Source: Lysinibacillus xylanilyticus
Lineage (GTDB): Bacteria > Bacillota > Bacilli > Bacillales_A > Planococcaceae
DNA length: 64,000 nt
NCBI RefSeq assembly: GCF_001708185.1
Contig: NZ_MDDN01000001.1
Span: forward strand, 248,001-312,000
Direction of reading: 5' to 3'
The translations under genes and the position numbers were made by a program. A model generated the notes under the pieces. That model saw only the letters and a list, made by a program, of their open reading frames with translations. It was not told the origin of the DNA and ran no database searches. Shown here piece after piece: positions 1 through 10,226 of the stretch. Each line of letters starts with the position of its first letter. Position 1 is the stretch's first letter.

Positions 1-409
1 GGTGGGCCTTCGCAGCTAATACACCACTTTTATGAGAGCCTGCCATTGGATGCCCACCAATAAAAGTAATACCTAACTCACGTAATTCCCCGGCCTTTTG
101 CATAATCGTTTTTTTTGTACTACCTGTATCTGTTACGATTACTTTATTTTTTAACGGCCATGTTTTTAATTGTTCCATCCATTCAAGTGTTGCGTTGACA
201 GGAGTTCCAAAAATAATGACATCTATGTCGGCTGCAACTTTTTTCGGATCTGTCACAATATCATGAACAATATTTAACGTTTTCGCATGTTCACGTGTTT
301 TTGCATCCATATCATAGCCTATTATTTTTGTTTCAGGTGCCTTTTGTAATGCCAAGGCAATTGAGCCTCCAATTAGACCAAGCCCGATAACGAGCACATT
401 CCGTGTCAT
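1..409 (-). CDS. tyrA: Prephenate dehydrogenase, N-terminal part (cut by window edge)
   Basis: Tyrosine biosynthesis: NAD-dependent oxidative decarboxylation of prephenate to 4-hydroxyphenylpyruvate. About 136 N-terminal residues are visible. They begin MTRNVLVIGLGLIGGS, a Rossmann GxGxxG nucleotide-binding loop, and continue to the GGHPMAGSHKSG segment typical of TyrA. The 3' end lies beyond position 1, so the C-terminal part cannot be judged. The start ATG overlaps the hisC stop by 4 bp (ATGA), so the two genes are translationally coupled and tyrA is the next gene of the aro operon, as in B. subtilis. Confidence 0.93.
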   Translation of the reverse strand, partial: MTRNVLVIGLGLIGGSIALALQKAPETKIIGYDMDAKTREHAKTLNIVHDIVTDPKKVAADIDVIIFGTPVNATLEWMEQLKTWPLKNKVIVTDTGSTKKTIMQKAGELRELGITFIGGHPMAGSHKSGVLAAKAH

Positions 410-1506
410 GCAAAAACCCCTTGCTCTTTTAGGACGTTTTCAAGGTGACCTAACAACGCTTCATTTTGAGCCTCTGTTCCGATGGTCACACGGATAAACC
501 CAGGTAATCCTAACGCTTTTCCACTACGGATTATAAAGCCTCGCTTCATAAGCTCATTGAAAACAACATCACTATCAGTATTCGTATCAAAGAAAATAAA
601 GTTCGTATCAGAAGGGAAGTATTTTAAATTATATTTTTCACAGAATTCAATATATTGTTTTTTACCTTTTTCATTTGCTTCACGGCAAGCTTTTATAAAT
701 TCTTGGTCACTTATAGCAATTGTCGCAACTGCTTGACTTAAAATTGTATTATTAAATGGCGATCTTACTGGATCCAGCTTAGCAATTACTCCTGGTTGCC
801 CTATTGCATAACCAACTCGGAAAGAAGCAAGACCATATGCTTTTGAGAATGTACGCAATAATAGTACATTTGGATACTCGTCGATTAATGGTAGAGTATC
901 TTTGTGACCAGGATGCGTTACGTATTCGATATACGCTTCATCTAATACGACTAGTACATCACTTGGTACCTTAGCTAAAAATGCACGTAATTCAACATCA
1001 GGAATCACAACGCCCGTTGGATTATTTGGACTACAAACCCAAACAACCGATGTGTTATCATCAATGGCTGCTACCATTGCATCTAAATCATGCGCCCCTT
1101 CGATACAAGGAACTTTGCGTACCTCTGCCCCTTCAATTTCAGCATTATGCCAGTATTGAGAGAATGATGGGTCTGCCATGACTGTGTTCACACCAGGATA
1201 CAACAGTGCACGAGTAATAATTGCAATAATATCGTCAGAGCCGTTACCAAAAAGAAGCTGTGTTTCATTGACACCTAAATGATTTGCAACAGCCGTACGT
1301 AAATTTTGTGCATAGCCATCTGGATAGATCGCATGATTTGCTGAATTATTTTGTAAATAAGCTGTTATCTTAGGTGAGCATCCAAATGGGTTTTCATTAG
1401 ATGCTAATTTTACGACTTCTTGTAAGCCATATTCACGTTGTACTTCTTCAATTGGTTTACCAGGCTTATATGCTTGCATACCGTCCAGTTGTTGTTTCCA
1501 TTTCAT
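406..1506 (-). CDS. hisC: Histidinol-phosphate / aromatic aminotransferase HisC
   Basis: Class I/II PLP aminotransferase. In Bacilli this enzyme serves both histidine synthesis (histidinol phosphate) and the last step of Phe/Tyr synthesis, which explains its place between aroH and tyrA. Visible motifs are SNENPFG near the N-terminus, the SPNNPTG loop, DEAYIEY, and the PLP-lysine motif TFSKAYGLAS followed by RVGYAI. An upstream in-frame ATG at 1515 touches the GAGGAG ribosome site directly, so the ATG at 1506 (MKWKQQLDG), about 9 nt from GGAG, is preferred. This gives 366 residues, normal for HisC. It lies only about 18 bp after aroH, without the trp genes found here in B. subtilis. Confidence 0.95.
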   Translation of the reverse strand: MKWKQQLDGMQAYKPGKPIEEVQREYGLQEVVKLASNENPFGCSPKITAYLQNNSANHAIYPDGYAQNLRTAVANHLGVNETQLLFGNGSDDIIAIITRALLYPGVNTVMADPSFSQYWHNAEIEGAEVRKVPCIEGAHDLDAMVAAIDDNTSVVWVCSPNNPTGVVIPDVELRAFLAKVPSDVLVVLDEAYIEYVTHPGHKDTLPLIDEYPNVLLLRTFSKAYGLASFRVGYAIGQPGVIAKLDPVRSPFNNTILSQAVATIAISDQEFIKACREANEKGKKQYIEFCEKYNLKYFPSDTNFIFFDTNTDSDVVFNELMKRGFIIRSGKALGLPGFIRVTIGTEAQNEALLGHLENVLKEQGVFA

Positions 1507-1524
1507 CTCAAACATCTCCTCTAA

Positions 1525-1893
1525 TTATTTAGCTTGGGCTAAATCTGGTCTTAATTTCACTGCATCATTAAGATACAAGTGCTTTACATCTTTTTGTGCT
1601 ACTTCCACATTCGCATGTATTAATATACGAATGCAAAGTGGCAATGCGTTTGGCACGTCCATTTCATGCGTACACATAACAGGTACATATTGCCACCCGT
1701 CCATTAATCGAACTGCACGTGCTGGAAATGCTGACGTAATATCAGGTGTTGTGGATATAAGTATGGAAGCAATATCATCTACCTCTACATTATTTGCTGC
1801 TACCACTTCACGCACTAACCTTGCTGTCTCATCCCATACAAGCTCTGCCTTGTCAGATTCAATTGTAATTGCTCCTCTAAGTCCACGAATCAT
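1525..1893 (-). CDS. aroH: Chorismate mutase, AroH type
   Basis: Converts chorismate to prephenate, the branch to Phe and Tyr. A 122-residue protein starting MIRGLRGAITIESD, the size and start of the small trimeric AroH class rather than the AroQ helical class. The reading frame is open for 17 codons upstream, but those overlap aroB and lack the family match. The ATG at 1893 overlaps the aroB stop by 4 bp (ATGA), which argues for this start. Positioned between aroB and hisC in one minus-strand operon. Confidence 0.95.
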   Translation of the reverse strand: MIRGLRGAITIESDKAELVWDETARLVREVVAANNVEVDDIASILISTTPDITSAFPARAVRLMDGWQYVPVMCTHEMDVPNALPLCIRILIHANVEVAQKDVKHLYLNDAVKLRPDLAQAK

Positions 1894-2981
1894 ACAAGCA
1901 CCTCCGCTAATAGCTGTCGGAATTCGGCATCTACTTCTTTGCACTCCGCTAGATCAATTGGTCGCACAAAAGGTTTACCGATTTTTTCCAATAACACAAA
2001 TTGTAAAATACCATACTCTGCTTTTTTATCTTTCATTAGATACTCTGTTAACTGTTCAAAAGAATACTCTTTCACTGCTCCAAAAGGATAGCCATTTTTT
2101 AATGCAAATTGTAAAAACGCTGTAGTGAAATTACGAGTTAACTCACCGTATCGTTCACTTAATAATAAGCAATATACGAGCCCAATCATGACAGCCTCTC
2201 CATGCGCTACTTTTCCATAACCAGCAGCCGCTTCAATTGCATGCCCATAAGTATGGCCTAAGTTTAAAAATTTTCGCACGGATTGCTCGGTTTCATCCTC
2301 TGCTACAATTTGCGCCTTCACTTCTATACCTTTTTTAAGTTGCTTTGCTAATTCTTCTGTGCTGAAATGAATAACTGTCTCTTCAGCCATTAATTCCTCT
2401 AACCATGCTGCATTAGAAATCATCGCATGTTTTATCACTTCTGCTGTTCCCGAACGTACCTCGCGCTCAGGTAAGCTTTCGATAAATACGGTATCATATA
2501 TTACGCCTTCAGGTTGATAAAACGCACCAATCATATTCTTGCCTAGTGGATGATTAATAGCTGTTTTACCGCCTACCGCCGAGTCATGTGCTAAAATCGT
2601 CGTTGGGATTTGAATAAACGGTACCCCACGCATGTAAGTGGCAGCAACAAAGCCTGTTAAATCACCTACAGCACCTCCACCGAATGCAAAAATAAATGAT
2701 TTACGTGAGCATTTTTGTTCAAGTAAAAATGTTTGGGCCGCATTGTATTGTTCGAAGGTTTTACATGCCTCACCACCTGGTAAAACAAACACCTCAAAAT
2801 CATAAGGGAAATTCGCCTTGAAATAATCACCTTGTGCCACCCATACATTAGCATCCGTAAAAACAATGAGTTTATCGGCTTTTTGTAGCTGATCGTCAAA
2901 TGCTTTTACTGCTTCCGTTAAAAATTTATGCCCAAGGACAACCTCATATTGATGTGATTTCGTCGCTACTGGTACTCGCAT
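1890..2981 (-). CDS. aroB: 3-dehydroquinate synthase
   Basis: Second step of the shikimate pathway: cyclises DAHP to 3-dehydroquinate, using NAD and a divalent metal. 363 residues, the usual length. It shows the glycine-rich AFGGGAVGDLTGF segment, the substrate loop IPTTILAHDSAVGGKTAIN, and the metal-site histidines in GHTYGHAIEAA and VAHGEAV. Three bases separate it from the aroC stop, and it overlaps aroH, so it is the second gene of the operon. Confidence 0.97.
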   Translation of the reverse strand: MRVPVATKSHQYEVVLGHKFLTEAVKAFDDQLQKADKLIVFTDANVWVAQGDYFKANFPYDFEVFVLPGGEACKTFEQYNAAQTFLLEQKCSRKSFIFAFGGGAVGDLTGFVAATYMRGVPFIQIPTTILAHDSAVGGKTAINHPLGKNMIGAFYQPEGVIYDTVFIESLPEREVRSGTAEVIKHAMISNAAWLEELMAEETVIHFSTEELAKQLKKGIEVKAQIVAEDETEQSVRKFLNLGHTYGHAIEAAAGYGKVAHGEAVMIGLVYCLLLSERYGELTRNFTTAFLQFALKNGYPFGAVKEYSFEQLTEYLMKDKKAEYGILQFVLLEKIGKPFVRPIDLAECKEVDAEFRQLLAEVLV

Positions 2982-2984
2982 AAA

Positions 2985-4166
2985 TTAGAACCCCTTTGTA
3001 TAACGACGCTGTTCGTCGATTTGAGCTTTTAGTTGAGGTAATTGATCACTATGGAATTGTTCCAATATTGCATTCGCTATTTCCCAGGCAATAACATGCT
3101 CTGCAACTACTGATGCTGCCGGTACTGCACAGCTATCCGAGCGCTCTACACTAGCTTTAAATGGTTCTTTCGTTTCAATATCAACACTTTGTAACGGTTT
3201 ATATAACGTAGGGATTGGTTTCATCACACCACGTACGACAATAGGCATTCCTGTAGACATGCCACCTTCTAAACCACCCAGTCGATTTGTTGCACGAGTG
3301 TAGCCTTCTTCCTCTGACCAAATGATTTCATCATGTACTTCAGAGCCTTTACGACGTGCCATTTCAAATCCAATTCCAAATTCAACACCTTTAAACGCAT
3401 TGATAGATAGCATTGCAGCTGCTAGTTTTGAATCTAGCTTACGATCATAATGAACATATGAACCAACTCCAGCTGGCATTCCTTCAACGATCACTTCAAC
3501 AACGCCACCAATTGAGTCTCCCGCTTTTTTCGTTTCATCAATCGCTGCTACCATTTTTGCAGAAGCCTCTGGGTCAACACAATAGCAAGGGTCTGCTTCA
3601 ACAATGGCACGAATTTCATCTGCAGATTTCCCTTCTACTAAGGAAGAATCTGCCTTAATACCAACGATTTCTGTTACATGTGACACAATGGAAATACCTA
3701 ATTCATTTAATAGTGCCTTTGCAACAGAACCTACTGCTACTCGAACAGTTGTCTCACGTGCTGAAGAACGCTCTAACACATTGCGCAAATCACGGTGTCC
3801 GTATTTCATGCCACCTACTAAATCCGCATGCCCTGGACGTGGACGTGAAATTTGGCGTTTGATATCATCAGGATTCACATCTTCTGCCAATGGCTCTGCT
3901 CCCATAATTTTTGTCCAGTGCTTCCAGTCATCATTTGTGACTACGAGTGCTACGGGAGAACCAAGTGTCTGTCCGTGACGAACACCAGCAACTATTTCCA
4001 CTGTATCCGTTTCGATTTGCATCCGACGACCGCGTCCATGTCCTCCTTGGCGACGTTTTAAATCGTGGTTAATTTTTTCTGCTGTAATTGGTAATAGTGA
4101 TGGTAAGCCCTCAATAATTGTTGTTAGTTGGGGTCCGTGTGACTCTCCCGCTGTTAAGTAACGCAT
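2985..4166 (-). CDS. aroC: Chorismate synthase
   Basis: Final shikimate-pathway step: FMN-dependent conversion of EPSP to chorismate (called aroF in B. subtilis). 393 residues. Signatures include [13 protein letters not shown] at the start, [23 protein letters not shown], and the ERSSARETT loop. It is the first gene of the aroC-aroB-aroH-hisC-tyrA operon. The 350 bp upstream (4167-4516) hold the cheR terminator and AT-rich sequence. I see no T-box or TRAP-type (G/U)AG repeat leader there. Confidence 0.97.
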   Translation of the reverse strand: MRYLTAGESHGPQLTTIIEGLPSLLPITAEKINHDLKRRQGGHGRGRRMQIETDTVEIVAGVRHGQTLGSPVALVVTNDDWKHWTKIMGAEPLAEDVNPDDIKRQISRPRPGHADLVGGMKYGHRDLRNVLERSSARETTVRVAVGSVAKALLNELGISIVSHVTEIVGIKADSSLVEGKSADEIRAIVEADPCYCVDPEASAKMVAAIDETKKAGDSIGGVVEVIVEGMPAGVGSYVHYDRKLDSKLAAAMLSINAFKGVEFGIGFEMARRKGSEVHDEIIWSEEEGYTRATNRLGGLEGGMSTGMPIVVRGVMKPIPTLYKPLQSVDIETKEPFKASVERSDSCAVPAASVVAEHVIAWEIANAILEQFHSDQLPQLKAQIDEQRRYTKGF

Positions 4167-4402
4167 AAACGCTTTCTCCCTTCAACTCGCTAAAGTATGT
4201 ATTTTTCACTATAACATATATTCTCTAAAAAAACAGTCCTTTTGCAAATGTCATTAAAGTATCGCTTTAAATGTTCGCAAATTTCTAATTGTTCTAGCAA
4301 CTCTCAATCTTAAATGCGAATATTCTGAACGATTCGGGTAAAAAAACTTTTATCACTAGTAGATAGAAGCATTTAAAAAGGTTTATTTGATTTTAATAAA
4401 AA

Positions 4403-4435
4403 TACGCTTTTTGCTTATAACAAGCGAAAAGCGTA
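4403..4435 (-). terminator. Intrinsic terminator after cheR
   Basis: Imperfect inverted repeat, with TACGCTTTTTGCTT opposing AAGCGAAAAGCGTA. On the minus strand it is followed by a T-rich stretch. It sits about 80 bp past the cheR stop, inside the 350-bp cheR-aroC gap, which otherwise shows nothing recognisable. Confidence 0.7.
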
Positions 4436-4516
4436 CGATTATCTATATCTAAACCTTAAAATATGTACATGACATTCGCGTTGTCTACTGTACGATTGCT
4501 TTTCTTATATTATTAA

Positions 4517-5320
<804 letters not shown>

Positions 5321-5371
5321 TTATAGCGGAAAAGTGCCATTCCTGAAATAGTCTTTCACATGTAAACTAAG

Positions 5372-5611
5372 TTACTTAGTTGACTTGTGTTTTTCCTCTA
5401 ATAGTAAAACTTTCGAATGTTCTAATTCTAAGCGCATCTTTTCGGTTTCCATCGTGTATGATTCTAGTCTGAGCTTTTCTAGCTCTACTTCCTTTTCGAT
5501 AGCCTTTAATTTAATTTTTTGCTTTCTTGTGTTTGCATCAGTAAAAATACCTGCTAATGCAATTAATACGCCTCCCAAAATTGCAATCGTTGCAATTTCC
5601 AATACGTCCAC
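5372..5611 (-). CDS. Small membrane-anchored coiled-coil protein
   Basis: 79 residues, family not recognised. One N-terminal transmembrane helix (about residues 5-23, IATIAILGGVLIALAGIF) is followed by a charged helix rich in K, E and L (about 30-75), which looks like a coiled coil facing the cytoplasm. An upstream GGAAG sequence could be the ribosome site. It is flanked by cheR and by the acyl-CoA ligase terminator, on the same strand. The function cannot be inferred. Confidence 0.6.
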   Translation of the reverse strand: MDVLEIATIAILGGVLIALAGIFTDANTRKQKIKLKAIEKEVELEKLRLESYTMETEKMRLELEHSKVLLLEEKHKSTK

Positions 5612-5724
5612 TTCCTTTCATTACTAATGATTATACGGCAAAATGGAAAAAATAGTTTCATTTTTCTATTCATTCTTGCATTAATTTAACTATAATATTC
5701 TCTTTGAAATTCACACATAAAAAA

Positions 5725-5749
5725 TGAAGGTAGTTAGTCACCACCTTCA
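5725..5749 (-). terminator. Terminator of the acyl-CoA ligase operon
   Basis: TGAAGGT/ACCTTCA stem followed on the minus strand by TTTTTT, 11 bp after the ligase stop. Confidence 0.8.
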
Positions 5750-5759
5750 AAGATTCAGT

Positions 5760-7385
5760 CTAAACCTCAACTCGATAATCCTTTAGCTCTTCTCTCAATT
5801 TTATCTTCATGAATTTTCCTACAGAGGTTTTCGGTACCTCATCTAAAAACACAACATCATCAGGAATCCATGTTTTATGGAATTGTGATCGTAAATCATC
5901 TAATAGCTCTGATTTCGTAATAGAATCCTTAAATTCAGGTTTTGGTACAACACATGCAAGAGGTCGTTCAATCCATTTTTCATGCGGAATTGCTATAACT
6001 GCGGCCTCAAACACTTTAGGATGTGACATCAAAGCATTTTCAAGTTCCACTGAAGAAATCCATTCTCCACCGCTTTTAATTAAATCCTTTGTACGATCTG
6101 TTATTTTTATATAACCATCTTCTGTCATTACCGCAATATCTCCCGTGTAGAGCCAGCCATCTTTGAAGGCTTCTGTAGTTCGCTCATCGTTGTAGTATTC
6201 TCCAGCAATCCACGGGCCCTTAATTGTTAGTTCTCCCATTGTTTTGCCATCCCAAGGTACTTCACCATTTTCATTGACCACCCGTGTTTCAATGAGTGGC
6301 ACCGTTAGCCCCTGTGTAATACGAACATCCATTTTCTCATCGTTTGTATAATCTTGCATATGTGTTAAATACGTCGATACGCTAACAAGTGGCGATGTCT
6401 CGGTCATACCAAAGCCCGTCATGTATGGAATCTTAAGCTCCTCCTCAAAGCCACGCACTAGACCGAGCGGTGAGGCGGAACCACCACATACAATCAACCG
6501 TATTGAAGACAAATCACGAGGATTTTTGCGTTGCTCCTGTAATACACCAAGCCAAATCGTAGGTACTCCTGCAGTCAACGTGACCTTATATGTTTCAAAT
6601 AAATCCAGTAGTAACTGTGGTGTAAACATTGGTCCTGGTAGCACCTGTGTAGCACCAAATAATACACCAGCAAACGGAAACCCCCACGCATTCGCATGGA
6701 ACATTGGTACGACAGGTAGTACTACATCTGCCTCGCTTATACCAACACCCTCGGAGAGTCCCGCTACCATACTATGAAGGACAATACTACGATGAGTATA
6801 CACTACACCCTTTGGCATTCCTGTAGTCGCACTTGTGTAGCACATTCCAGCAGGTGTATTTTCATCTAGATCCTCTGGAAATTTAAAATCATCATTTGCC
6901 GCTGCAAGTAATGCCTCATAAGAAAGAGCATTCGGTAATGGAATGTTTTCTATCACGATATCATCTCCCATTACGATAAAATGCTTTACTGATTTAAGCT
7001 GTGAGACGATTGGTGCTATAAGAGGAACTAAATTATCGTCAATTAACAATATTTCATCTTCGGCATGATTAATGACATAAGCAATATGCTCAGGCGATAA
7101 TCGAATATTAATCATATGCAATACAGCTCCTGCGCACGGAACTGCAAAATATGCTTCTAAATGGCGATGATGGTTCCAAGCAAAAGTACCCACCTTCATA
7201 CCTCGCTCCATCCCCAGCTTTGTAAGGGCATCTGCTAATTTACGAGTCCGTTTTACATATTCTTTATAAGTAATCTCGTGAATTGTTGTAGGGCTTGTCC
7301 GCGAATATATTTTTTTCGCATGGAAAAATCGTTCTGCTCGATCCAAAAAACTAGTTAATAATAAAGGTGTATCCATCATATGCAT
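5760..7385 (-). CDS. Medium/long-chain fatty acid-CoA ligase
   Basis: ANL-superfamily adenylating enzyme that activates fatty acids to acyl-CoA with ATP. 541 residues. The P-loop motif TSATTGMPKGVVYTHRS lies near residue 185. The GFGMTET motif follows, then the A8 region YTGDIAVMTEDGYIKITDRTKD with SGGEWISS, and a C-terminal PKTSVGKFMK lysine loop. The start ATG at 7385 has AAAGGGG at good spacing. It follows a thiolase and a dehydrogenase on the same strand, consistent with fatty-acid degradation. The preferred chain length cannot be read from sequence. Confidence 0.9.
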   Translation of the reverse strand: MHMMDTPLLLTSFLDRAERFFHAKKIYSRTSPTTIHEITYKEYVKRTRKLADALTKLGMERGMKVGTFAWNHHRHLEAYFAVPCAGAVLHMINIRLSPEHIAYVINHAEDEILLIDDNLVPLIAPIVSQLKSVKHFIVMGDDIVIENIPLPNALSYEALLAAANDDFKFPEDLDENTPAGMCYTSATTGMPKGVVYTHRSIVLHSMVAGLSEGVGISEADVVLPVVPMFHANAWGFPFAGVLFGATQVLPGPMFTPQLLLDLFETYKVTLTAGVPTIWLGVLQEQRKNPRDLSSIRLIVCGGSASPLGLVRGFEEELKIPYMTGFGMTETSPLVSVSTYLTHMQDYTNDEKMDVRITQGLTVPLIETRVVNENGEVPWDGKTMGELTIKGPWIAGEYYNDERTTEAFKDGWLYTGDIAVMTEDGYIKITDRTKDLIKSGGEWISSVELENALMSHPKVFEAAVIAIPHEKWIERPLACVVPKPEFKDSITKSELLDDLRSQFHKTWIPDDVVFLDEVPKTSVGKFMKIKLREELKDYRVEV

Positions 7386-7629
7386 AATAACGTTCCCCTT
7401 TGTTCTTAAATTTTCTTAAATCTCCCAAGTCGGACTACTGATACCAACAAAATATACGAAACAAAATATGTTGAAGAACCTAATCTTTTTTCTCACTATC
7501 CGCAAACACCTTTCTACATTCGAGCACCATGAAGGTAATCACAAGAAGATGGTTTTTGCGTTCGTTCATCCACTAAGCTTTGTGCAAGGTCTTGCTTTTT
7601 AGTAGGAGTTGCGCCCTTCTGGATATCCC

Positions 7630-8391
7630 CTATTTTGGCTGCATTCGGATTGCGCCGTCTAAACGAATGACTTCACCATTTAATAAACCGTTTTGGATAA
7701 TACTTTCGACCAATAGCGCATATTCAGATGGTTTCCCAAGTCGTTTAGGGAACGGAGTCATTTGGGCAAGCGCAATTCTTGCTGGCTCTGGTAACGATGC
7801 AAACATTGGTGTTTCTACTATTCCTGGAGCAATAGTCATAACACGTACACCAATTTCAGCAAGCTCTCTAGCAATTGGCAAGGTCATCGCTGCCACACCA
7901 CCTTTTGAGGCACTATATGCCGCTTGTCCTATTTGCCCATCAAATGCTGCCACAGATGCAGTATTAATAATAACGCCACGCTGACCATCCTCATTTGGCT
8001 CATTATGTTGCATTTTCTCAGCTGCAAGGCGAATAACATTGAAAGTGCCAATTAAATTTACAGAAATGACCTTTTCAAATAATCCAAGTGCATGTACACC
8101 ACGCTTTGAAAGTACTTTTTTTGCATCAGCAATTCCCGCACAATTCACTGTGACGTTAATGGACCCAAATTTCGCCACTGCTTGCTCTAGCCCTGCCGCT
8201 ACATCAGCTTCTTTTGTGACATCAACACGTGCGTACTGGACATTCTCCCCTAACTCCTCAACTAATGCATGTCCTCGCTCGTCATTTAGATCAAAAATTA
8301 TTGCTTTGCCACCCTCTGCAACAATTTTACGAACAGTCGCCTCTCCCAAACCAGATGCTCCCCCTGTTACAACTGCTATTACTTCATTCAT
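7630..8391 (-). CDS. Short-chain dehydrogenase, 3-hydroxyacyl-CoA dehydrogenase type
   Basis: NAD(P)-dependent SDR, 253 residues. N-terminal [11 protein letters not shown] cofactor loop, NCAG segment, active-site Ser in [10 protein letters not shown], and catalytic YSASK. The pattern (including [10 protein letters not shown] and the C-terminal LDGAIRM) resembles the HSD10 / 3-hydroxy-2-methylbutyryl-CoA dehydrogenase group, which oxidises 3-hydroxyacyl-CoA in beta-oxidation or branched amino acid breakdown. The ATG at 8391 sits after AAAGGGG. A TTG further upstream is less likely. It lies 15 bp after the thiolase stop, so the two are co-transcribed. A gap of 244 bp separates it from the ligase. 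Confidence 0.88.
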   Translation of the reverse strand: MNEVIAVVTGGASGLGEATVRKIVAEGGKAIIFDLNDERGHALVEELGENVQYARVDVTKEADVAAGLEQAVAKFGSINVTVNCAGIADAKKVLSKRGVHALGLFEKVISVNLIGTFNVIRLAAEKMQHNEPNEDGQRGVIINTASVAAFDGQIGQAAYSASKGGVAAMTLPIARELAEIGVRVMTIAPGIVETPMFASLPEPARIALAQMTPFPKRLGKPSEYALLVESIIQNGLLNGEVIRLDGAIRMQPK

Positions 8392-8406
8392 TAAACACAA
8401 CCCCTT

Positions 8407-9555
8407 TTACATTTTTTCAATAATAGTGGCATTCGCCATCCCCATACCTTCACATATAGCAAGTAAACCGTAGCGTAAATTTTCTCGCTCCATCCGATAC
8501 AGCATCGTTGTTAACAATTTTGTACCCGACGCTCCTAATGGATGCCCTAAAGCAATTGCTCCACCATCTGGATTTAATTTATTTGGATCTGCACCAGTTT
8601 CATGCAACCAAACAAGTGGTACAGGTGCAAAAGCTTCGTTCACTTCATACGTATCAATTTCTTCAATCGTAAGACCTGACCGTTCTAATGCTTGTCTAGT
8701 TGCCTCAATTGGACCCGTTAACATTAACATCGGATCTGAGCCAACGACCACTCTAGTAACAATTTTAGCAAGCGGTCGTATACCAAGCTCCTGTGCCTTT
8801 TCTAAAGACATAACAACTACAGCAGAGGCACCATCACTCATTTGACTTGCGTTTCCAGCTGTTATTACCCCATCTTCCTGGAAGACAGTTTTTAGTCCAT
8901 TTAATTTATCAACTGTCGTTTCTGCCCGAGGTCCCTCGTCAACAGAAAACGTGGTAACTGAGCCGTCTTCTTGTGTAACGTGAACAGGCAATATTTCCTT
9001 TTCAAAACGCCCCGCCTCAATAGCAGCTAATGCTCGTCTATGACTATTGTAAGCATAATTATTTAGCTGTTCCTTCGACAAGCTCCATTTTTCCGCTATT
9101 TTCTCGGCGGATAACCCTTGATGTATAATTGTATAGTTATCTTGCAAGCGTTTACCTGCATGAGAACCCTTCATGTTAGAACCCATTGGTACCCTCGTCA
9201 TGCTTTCAACCCCACCAGCTATGACAATGTCCATATCGCCTGCTAAAATGGCCTGTGCTGCAAAATGTACAGCCTGCTGACTTGAACCACATTGACGATC
9301 AATTGTCACACCTGGGACAGTCTCTGGAAAACCTGCCATTAACAATGCTGTACGGGCTATATTTGCTCCCTGCTCAGCTGTTTGCGTCACACAGCCAAAA
9401 ATTACATCCTCCACTTGTTCCTTTCCAATCCCAGCTCGATGGACAACCTCTTGCAGCACATCAGCAGCTAAATCGTCAGCACGAACATTGCTTAACGCCC
9501 CTTTACTCCTGCCAACTGCTGTACGAACAGCCGCTACGATTACCACTTCTCTCAT
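8407..9555 (-). CDS. Acetyl-CoA acetyltransferase (thiolase)
   Basis: Thiolase family, 382 residues, cleaving or condensing 3-ketoacyl-CoA with CoA. The acyl-accepting cysteine is in DRQCGSSQQAVHF. NEAFAPV and the histidine motif GHPLGASG are intact, and the C-terminal cysteine is in CEGMGMANATI, where the more usual CxGxG variant reads Cys-Gly/Glu-Gly-Gly. The frame is open further upstream, but the ATG at 9555 (MREVVIVAAVRT) has AAAGGGG at proper spacing. First gene of the trio thiolase-SDR-ligase. Confidence 0.92.
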   Translation of the reverse strand: MREVVIVAAVRTAVGRSKGALSNVRADDLAADVLQEVVHRAGIGKEQVEDVIFGCVTQTAEQGANIARTALLMAGFPETVPGVTIDRQCGSSQQAVHFAAQAILAGDMDIVIAGGVESMTRVPMGSNMKGSHAGKRLQDNYTIIHQGLSAEKIAEKWSLSKEQLNNYAYNSHRRALAAIEAGRFEKEILPVHVTQEDGSVTTFSVDEGPRAETTVDKLNGLKTVFQEDGVITAGNASQMSDGASAVVVMSLEKAQELGIRPLAKIVTRVVVGSDPMLMLTGPIEATRQALERSGLTIEEIDTYEVNEAFAPVPLVWLHETGADPNKLNPDGGAIALGHPLGASGTKLLTTMLYRMERENLRYGLLAICEGMGMANATIIEKM

Positions 9556-9637
9556 AATTAAAACCCCTTTGCTCCATTGATTCTCATTCCCTATCATCCA
9601 TCACGATAAAGTCTATTTGGGCGCGATGAAATATATA

Positions 9638-9653
9638 CTGATATAATTATCAG
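9638..9653. promoter_or_regulatory. Palindrome upstream of the thiolase, possible operator
   Basis: Perfect inverted repeat CTGATATAATTATCAG, lying 83 bp upstream of the thiolase ATG and just downstream of a TATAAT-like hexamer on the minus strand (9656-9661). The position fits a repressor site over the promoter. No regulator can be named: it does not match the B. subtilis FadR box as I know it. Confidence 0.35.
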
Positions 9654-9792
9654 AATATTATAGCATTTATTTTACATGAATAAGAAGATATTAACAATTT
9701 TAATAGACTAGCATGTTGCTATTTTCTAGTTAGTCGTCCATCCACCGCGTGTATATTAGCCGTTCATCTCATAAACCAGAGCATAAAAAAAA

Positions 9793-9822
9793 AAGCAATC
9801 TCAAAGTAAATTGAGATTGCTT
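9793..9822 (-). terminator. Original ndk terminator, now separated from ndk
   Basis: A perfect 12-bp stem AAGCAATCTCAA/TTGAGATTGCTT with a 6-nt loop, followed on the minus strand by ten T residues. It adjoins the left copy of the ndk 3' end, so it is the ancestral ndk terminator displaced by the 11.6-kb insertion. Confidence 0.85.
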
Positions 9823-9958
9823 AATCTATTTGCTAATTAAGCTAAATCTTCACCGAAGAATAAGCCAATTTCGCGCTCTGCAGAAGCAAGAGAGTCAGAA
9901 CCGTGGATGATGTTGTGAGAAACAGTTGTTGCATAGTCACCACGGATTGTACCTGGGT
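9820..9958. repeat. Left 139-bp direct repeat: remnant of ndk 3' end (attL-like)
   Basis: Identical over 139 bp to 21430-21568. It contains the last 40 or so codons of ndk, including the stop and 17 bp past it. Identity stops at ACCTGGGT. This is the signature of site-specific integration into the 3' end of a host gene, where the element supplies a replacement end for the right-hand copy. Confidence 0.93.
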
Positions 9959-10148
9959 AGCTACCAAGAAAAGAGACTTTAACTATTGTCTCTGAAATCA
10001 CTAACATCAAGAGTTCTGCGAGTAAAACGAAAAAAACTAAATTAGAACTAAGTTTTTTTACCTTCTTAACTCCAAACTATACACAATTTCAGCCATTTCA
10101 ACAAGTATTTCAACGATAACAAAAGAGCGATTATTCACATCTTTTTTT

Positions 10149-10226
10149 CTATTTATTTAATATTTTTTCTTTTTGCTTATTAAATTCTTCTTCCGTCAAT
10201 ATCCCAGCTTCTTTTAATCGAAAAGC
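10149..10226 (-). pseudogene. Remnant of a SHOCT-domain protein
   Basis: A minus-strand reading frame ends with RLKEAGILTEEEFNKQKEKI and a stop. That is the typical C-terminal SHOCT motif (short helix, GIxTxEEF). No start codon or upstream domain is visible: the frame is interrupted within about 10 codons. It lies in the 459-bp gap between the left repeat and the next gene, where nothing else is recognisable apart from a weak hairpin near 10040-10065. Confidence 0.55.

Noticed and set aside
4167-4402. Possible T-box or TRAP-controlled leader for the aro operon
   Set aside because: No T-box sequence (GGTGGTACCGCG-like) and no run of GAG/TAG repeats on the minus strand.
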